A DNA stretch of 43,605 nt, taken from the NCBI GenBank assembly GCA_003584895.1, contig QVQF01000099.1, positions 1 through 43,605 on the forward strand, written 5' to 3'. The position numbers and the translations under genes were made by a program. The stretch is from Methylococcales bacterium (lineage in GTDB: Bacteria > Pseudomonadota > Gammaproteobacteria > Methylococcales > Methylomonadaceae). Below, one piece after another: positions 38,574 through 43,605 of this stretch. The notes beneath the pieces are model-generated. The model saw only the letters and a list, made by a program, of their open reading frames with translations, did not search any database and was not told the DNA's origin. The first letter of the stretch is position 1. The number at the start of each line of letters is the position of its first letter.

Positions 38574-39395
38574 ATGAATTTATTAGTATTAATCATCATT
38601 TTTACCGCGGTTGGTGGGGTATTGAGCGTAATGGCAGCAGCCGTTTTTTTATTGCTACCCGAGCAATACAGAAAGGCTGTATTACCTCATGGTATTAGTT
38701 TTGCAATAGGCGCACTTTTAGCAGTTGCCTTTTGGGGGCTTATTCCAGAAGCTTTTGAGAAAGTTAAACCCGATGAGTTTCAAATGCTATCAGGCACCAT
38801 CTTAGCGGGAATACTCGGATTTTTTACACTTGAAAAATTATTAATATGGAGACATTGTCATTCTGGTAGTTGTGAAGCGCACGGCGATGATCATGACCAT
38901 GGGCACAGCCATGACCATAGCGCTGCCAAATCGGCTGGCTCTTTAATCATTCTAGGCGACAGCATTCATAACTTTGTTGACGGTATTTTAATAGCTGCAG
39001 CATTCTTAACGGACGTACAATTAGGCATAGTCACTAGCTTAGCGGTTGCCGCACACGAAATCCCCCAAGAAGTAGGTGACTTTGCTATTTTATTAGACAG
39101 TGGTTATTCCAGAGGAAAAGCACTTTTTTATAATATGCTAGCGAGCTTAACAACAGTATTAGGAGGTATTTTAGCTTACTTTAGCTTAGAAAATTTGCAC
39201 AGCAGCCTACCTTTTTTCTTAGCTTTAGCGGCGTCTAGCTTTATTTATATTGCCGTCGCTGACTTGATACCGACATTACACAAAAAAACTGATATAAAAA
39301 CATCAATGCAACAAATAGTTTTAATTGCTGCTGGAGTATTTTTAATCTGTTACCTGCATGATATCGCTCATAGCCTAGGTGGAATGGCTACCTAA
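38574..39395 (+). CDS. ZIP-family metal transporter
   Basis: Divalent-metal (zinc or iron) importer-type protein, 273 residues with about eight membrane helices. The metal-path motifs are HNFVDGILI (H132, D136) in helix IV and HEIPQEVGDFAIL (H161, E162, E166) in helix V. Between helices III and IV lies a cytosolic His/Asp-rich loop (about residues 94-117, HDHGHSHDH) that likely binds metal. It starts 4 bp after pgeF, so it is in the rluD-pgeF operon. Direction and metal cannot be settled from sequence. Confidence 0.92.
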   Translation: MNLLVLIIIFTAVGGVLSVMAAAVFLLLPEQYRKAVLPHGISFAIGALLAVAFWGLIPEAFEKVKPDEFQMLSGTILAGILGFFTLEKLLIWRHCHSGSCEAHGDDHDHGHSHDHSAAKSAGSLIILGDSIHNFVDGILIAAAFLTDVQLGIVTSLAVAAHEIPQEVGDFAILLDSGYSRGKALFYNMLASLTTVLGGILAYFSLENLHSSLPFFLALAASSFIYIAVADLIPTLHKKTDIKTSMQQIVLIAAGVFLICYLHDIAHSLGGMAT

Positions 39396-39445
39396 ATTTA
39401 AAAAAGGCTTGATATGAAACCCATGCCTATTATTCTTAAATAAAT

Positions 39446-39477
39446 AGGCGAAAGACTATCAATTAAGCCTTTCGCCT
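39446..39477. terminator. Shared terminator between convergent genes
   Basis: AGGCGAAAG (39446-39454) pairs with CTTTCGCCT (39469-39477) around a 14-nt loop, with T/A-rich flanks on both sides (TTTATTTAA right, TTAAATAAAT left). It could stop both the ZIP transporter transcript and the phosphoglucomutase transcript. Confidence 0.8.
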
Positions 39478-39494
39478 TTATTTAATATTTACTT

Positions 39495-41138
<1,644 letters not shown>

Positions 41139-41198
41139 CTATTTCATCAATTAATGTTATTCATAAAATACACCAAAATCATTTTCTATTGTAAAAAT

Positions 41199-41741
41199 AT
41201 GTTACGAATCTATCTATTGATGTATTGCTGCTTAATTTCATTTTCAGCTCATGCCGAAAGTGATGTTTGGCTTTTAGTTGACACTACCGCTAGAAAAATT
41301 GAAATAAAAAAAGGTGAAAAAACCCTAGAAGTAATAAATAAAATTGCTATAGGTCGAGGTGGTGCAGGCTTAAAGAACCATCGCGGCGATAATATTACAC
41401 CCTTTGGTGACTATAAAATTGGTTGGGTTGGTGAAAAGAGTAATTTCAGACGCTTCTTTGGCCTAACCTACCCTTCTATTGGTGATGCAGAACAAGCTTT
41501 AAAAAAAGGAGTTATTGATCATCTAACTTATGATAAAATTCTAATCGCTCATCAGCTTCATCAAACACCACCACAAAATACGCCATTAGGTGGTCAAATT
41601 GGCATACATGGACTAGGAAATGCTGACGAAAGAATTCACCAAGTTTTCGACTGGACGCATGGTTGTATCGCTTTAACTAATCCTCAAATTGATCAATTAA
41701 GCCAATGGGTGGATACTGGAACTGTTGTAAAAATAAAATAA
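41199..41741 (+). CDS. Periplasmic L,D-transpeptidase-fold protein (YkuD, COG3034-like)
   Basis: 180 residues from the ATG at 41199, which gives a normal signal peptide (MLRIYLLMYCCLISFSAHA). An ATG at 41154 would add 15 residues. The YkuD domain has PFGDYKIGWV, NTPLGGQIGIHGLG and the catalytic FDWTHGCIALTN with the nucleophilic Cys. The NTPLGGQIGIHG form resembles YafK/DpaA-type members, whose E. coli protein cleaves Lpp from peptidoglycan, rather than ErfK-type ligating enzymes. Directly downstream is an Lpp/OprI-like lipoprotein with a C-terminal lysine, so one of these two reactions on that lipoprotein is a reasonable inference. Confidence 0.88.
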   Translation: MLRIYLLMYCCLISFSAHAESDVWLLVDTTARKIEIKKGEKTLEVINKIAIGRGGAGLKNHRGDNITPFGDYKIGWVGEKSNFRRFFGLTYPSIGDAEQALKKGVIDHLTYDKILIAHQLHQTPPQNTPLGGQIGIHGLGNADERIHQVFDWTHGCIALTNPQIDQLSQWVDTGTVVKIK

Positions 41742-41783
41742 AGTTGGAAAAAACACATTTTTAATGTTAAAATTTTTTCTAGC

Positions 41784-41789
41784 TATAAT
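41784..41789 (+). promoter_or_regulatory. -10 box for the Lpp-like lipoprotein gene
   Basis: A perfect TATAAT preceded by AGC and set in T-rich DNA, 36 bp before the ATG at 41825. The -35 (TTAATG at 41761-41766) is weak. AAGGAAA at about 41814 is a strong ribosome binding site, fitting an abundant lipoprotein. Confidence 0.55.
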
Positions 41790-41824
41790 TTTTTGTAGTA
41801 ATAACTTTGACTAAGGAAAATAAT

Positions 41825-42103
41825 ATGAAAAAAGTAATTAAATTATCTATGATCGCCATGGTTGCAACTTTGGTTGTTGGTTGTGCTTCTACTTCAGATA
41901 TTGAAAACCTACAATCACAAGTTGATGGTTTGAAAACTTCTGTTGCTCAAGCTTCTTCTGATGCACAAAGCGCTTTAAGTGCTGCAAATGACGCTGCTGC
42001 TAAAGCTGCTGCTGCTGAAGCTGCTGCTAACCGTGCTGCTCAATATGCTCAAGACACTAACAGCAAATTGGACAACTTGTTCAAAAAATCAATGTTGAAA
42101 TAA
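41825..42103 (+). CDS. Lpp/OprI-like murein lipoprotein
   Basis: 92 residues from the ATG at 41825, six codons inside the longest open frame, chosen for the AAGGAAA ribosome binding site. The lipoprotein signal has lipobox VVGC (C20). The mature protein is one Ala-rich coiled coil with heptads (IENLQSQVDGLKTSVAQ, then AAAKAAAAEAAANRAAQYA), closer to Pseudomonas OprI than to E. coli Lpp. It ends in KKSMLK; a C-terminal lysine is the residue Lpp uses to join peptidoglycan. A strong terminator follows. Neighbour of an L,D-transpeptidase-fold gene. Confidence 0.9.
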   Translation: MKKVIKLSMIAMVATLVVGCASTSDIENLQSQVDGLKTSVAQASSDAQSALSAANDAAAKAAAAEAAANRAAQYAQDTNSKLDNLFKKSMLK

Positions 42104-42124
42104 TTCAACTTTGCTTTAGAACAC

Positions 42125-42161
42125 AAAAAAGCCCGGCGGCTATAAACCGCCGGGCTTTTTT
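42125..42161. terminator. Strong bidirectional intrinsic terminator
   Basis: AAAAAAGCCCGGCGG (42125-42139) and CCGCCGGGCTTTTTT (42147-42161) pair perfectly over 15 bp around a 7-nt loop. It ends the lipoprotein transcript and, in reverse, rdgC, whose stop codon begins in its T-run. Confidence 0.97.
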
Positions 42162-43069
42162 TATGCCTTAATTTCCCCACCAAATAACTCTATGAGTCGA
42201 GGTAAAAAAGTTGCCAACTCCGCAGTCATGATAGAAAAATCCACATCAAACTGCGCAGCCTCATCATCAGTCTCAATATCAGCGACTTGATCCTGAATTA
42301 AATCTAAAAATCGCAAACGCTTTATCGACAAATTTTCGTCTATGATAAAAGAAATACGTTCAGCCCAATTAACCGCCAACTTAATAACTTCTTTACCTGT
42401 ATCTAAATGATTGGTAATTTCAGGCAAAGCCAAATCATGGCGCTTACAACGGACAATACCACCCGCCTCCTCAGGAGAGCGTAACTCACATTCATCTTCA
42501 ATAGTGACATCGTCAGCTATCTTATTATTAAGCAACCATTGCGTCATAGTTGCTATCGGCTTTTCCACAGTACTTAATGGAATAGCAGGCAATGAACCTA
42601 ATGCTTTCCGTAATAAGCTAACTAACTCTTCAGCACTTTTTGCAGAGGCCGCATTAACAATCAACCAACCACCTTGCGGATCTATATAAGCGTATATTTT
42701 GCGTGAAAATGTAAAGGCTCTAGGTAATAAATCAAAAATAAGCTCATCTTTAAGCTCAGTTCGTTCCTTCTTAGATAGCTTTCTAGCTTGCTGTTCTTCC
42801 TTCTCTGCTATTTTTTCTTGCAGCAATTCATTTAACACAGATGCCGGCAACACTCTCTCTTCTTTCTTAACACATAGCATCATATAGCCATTAGTTTTAT
42901 GAACTAAAGACTGAGAAGTCTTACCTAATGGCGGTGTCCAGCCAAGAGTAAATTCTTCATGAGAGCCACAAGGACGAAAAGCCAAGGCTTCCAGCTTTTG
43001 ATCCAACTCTTCGGAGGTTAAAGTGAAAGCTTCGGTAAGACGGAAAATACTAAGGTTTTTAAACCACAT
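42161..43069 (-). CDS. rdgC: Recombination-associated protein RdgC
   Basis: Ring-shaped DNA-binding protein that limits RecA filament action. The 302-residue product starts at the ATG at 43069 (MWFKNLSIFRLTEAF), matching the MLWFKNL start of E. coli RdgC and its 303-residue length. The open frame runs 15 codons further up without support. Other landmarks: LAFRPCGSHEEFTLGWTPPLG, EERVLPASVLNELL, KKERTELKDELIFDLLPRAF. It ends inside the shared terminator. Confidence 0.96.
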   Translation of the reverse strand: MWFKNLSIFRLTEAFTLTSEELDQKLEALAFRPCGSHEEFTLGWTPPLGKTSQSLVHKTNGYMMLCVKKEERVLPASVLNELLQEKIAEKEEQQARKLSKKERTELKDELIFDLLPRAFTFSRKIYAYIDPQGGWLIVNAASAKSAEELVSLLRKALGSLPAIPLSTVEKPIATMTQWLLNNKIADDVTIEDECELRSPEEAGGIVRCKRHDLALPEITNHLDTGKEVIKLAVNWAERISFIIDENLSIKRLRFLDLIQDQVADIETDDEAAQFDVDFSIMTAELATFLPRLIELFGGEIKA

Positions 43070-43236
43070 GGGTAACTGATATCCTATAAAATAATGATTA
43101 AAACGAAATAACACAAAAACAGCCGCACATCAGTTGATACAACCAGCATGACCTATCTATTCTTTAATAGACATCGACTGAGCATTATCGCAAATTTAAC
43201 GATATAAAAATAAAGTAATTTTTTAATACACAAACT

Positions 43237-43587
43237 ATGAAACCCTTCTTAGTAGGATTTGAGCCCATTATTGCACTTGATGCCAAAATATTAATACTGG
43301 GATCAATGCCAAGCACCATCTCTATTAATCTCCAACAATATTATGGACACCCAAGAAATGCTTTCTGGCCAATCATGAACGCATTATTAAATGATAATCC
43401 TGACCAAAGCTACTCAGGTCGAAAAAATTGGCTAATGCGCAATAACATTGCCGTATGGGACGTATTACAACATTGCCAACGTACAGGTAGCTTAGACGCG
43501 AATATAAATTTCACCACCGCCAAAACCAATGACTTTACTCGCTTATATAGCCCCCTGCGTCAGAATAGTTGTCGCCTCAAATTTTAA
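43237..43587 (+). pseudogene. Truncated DNA-deoxyinosine glycosylase (UDG/Mug superfamily)
   Basis: The first about 108 residues fit the hypoxanthine-DNA glycosylase branch of the uracil-DNA glycosylase superfamily, which excises deaminated adenine: ILILGSMPSTISINLQQYY, GHPRNAFWPIMNAL, NNIAVWDVLQHCQRTGSLDA, ending TTAKTNDFTRLYS. The family continues for about 50 more residues with a second FFNG-type motif. Here the frame runs instead into CPLRQNSCRLKF-like sequence (from about 43545) and stops at 43587 beside an AT-rich inverted repeat. It is probably interrupted by inserted DNA at the contig edge; a misassembly is the alternative. Confidence 0.75.
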
Positions 43588-43604
43588 AAAAAATAAAATT
43601 TGAG
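43576..43604. repeat. 11-bp inverted repeat at the window edge
   Basis: CTCAAATTTTA (43576-43586) and TAAAATTTGAG (43594-43604) are perfect inverted arms around seven A. It lies where the glycosylase gene loses similarity to its family, as expected for the end of a mobile element or a collapsed repeat. Confidence 0.75.
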
Positions 43605-43605
43605 A

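Overview
The window is a chromosomal segment of a gammaproteobacterium with moderate to low GC. The gene set (smc-zipA-ligA, bamD divergent from rluD-pgeF, sdhCDAB-sdhE, rdgC, dbpA, an OprI/Lpp-type lipoprotein) is gammaproteobacterial. A MxaJ/XoxJ-type periplasmic binding protein of the methanol-dehydrogenase accessory family points to a methylotroph, and together with abundant REP-like hairpins suggests a methanotroph of the order Methylococcales. That placement is inference, not proof.

Layout. 1-531: three tandem 133-bp repeats, each carrying a double hairpin, in front of smc. 532-6853: smc, zipA and ligA (chromosome organisation, division, DNA ligation). 7026-9283: cstA with a YbdD-like partner (pyruvate or peptide uptake). 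9290-11732: an FAD oxidoreductase overlapping a YtqB/MnmM-type methyltransferase (possible two-gene route to a wobble-uridine modification), then ppnP and a NYN-domain nuclease. 11742-21566 (minus strand): a complete RND efflux operon in the order tetR, mdtA-like, mdtB-like, mdtC-like, nodT-like outer membrane factor. A REP-type doublet lies inside the operon, and a sigma70-like promoter is covered by two palindromes. 22296-26334: an accessory block with an unknown secreted-repeat-like protein, a PG-binding/CHAP hydrolase, a lipase lipoprotein and a broken DUF2235 phospholipase-like gene. It resembles an envelope-attack or effector set that is partly decaying. 26442-28065: dbpA and a DUF2892 membrane protein. 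28066-29030: a gene-poor stretch with a candidate small RNA ending in a clear intrinsic terminator, paired hairpins and a 44-residue membrane micro-ORF. 29031-31372: malQ and the orphan XoxJ-like protein. 31526-35100: the succinate dehydrogenase operon. 35295-39395: a secreted PepSY-like protein, bamD, rluD, pgeF and a ZIP metal transporter. 39495-43069: phosphoglucomutase, an L,D-transpeptidase-fold protein next to an Lpp/OprI-like lipoprotein, and rdgC. 43237-43605: a DNA-deoxyinosine glycosylase cut off by foreign-looking AT-rich sequence that ends in an inverted repeat at the window edge.

Most genes are conserved housekeeping functions. The best leads are the REPIN-like double hairpins with compensatory stem changes, the operator/promoter overlay in front of the efflux operon, the oxidoreductase-methyltransferase pair, the decaying hydrolase cluster and the candidate small RNA. 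Both window edges lie in repeat-like sequence, which suggests an assembly contig bounded by repeats.
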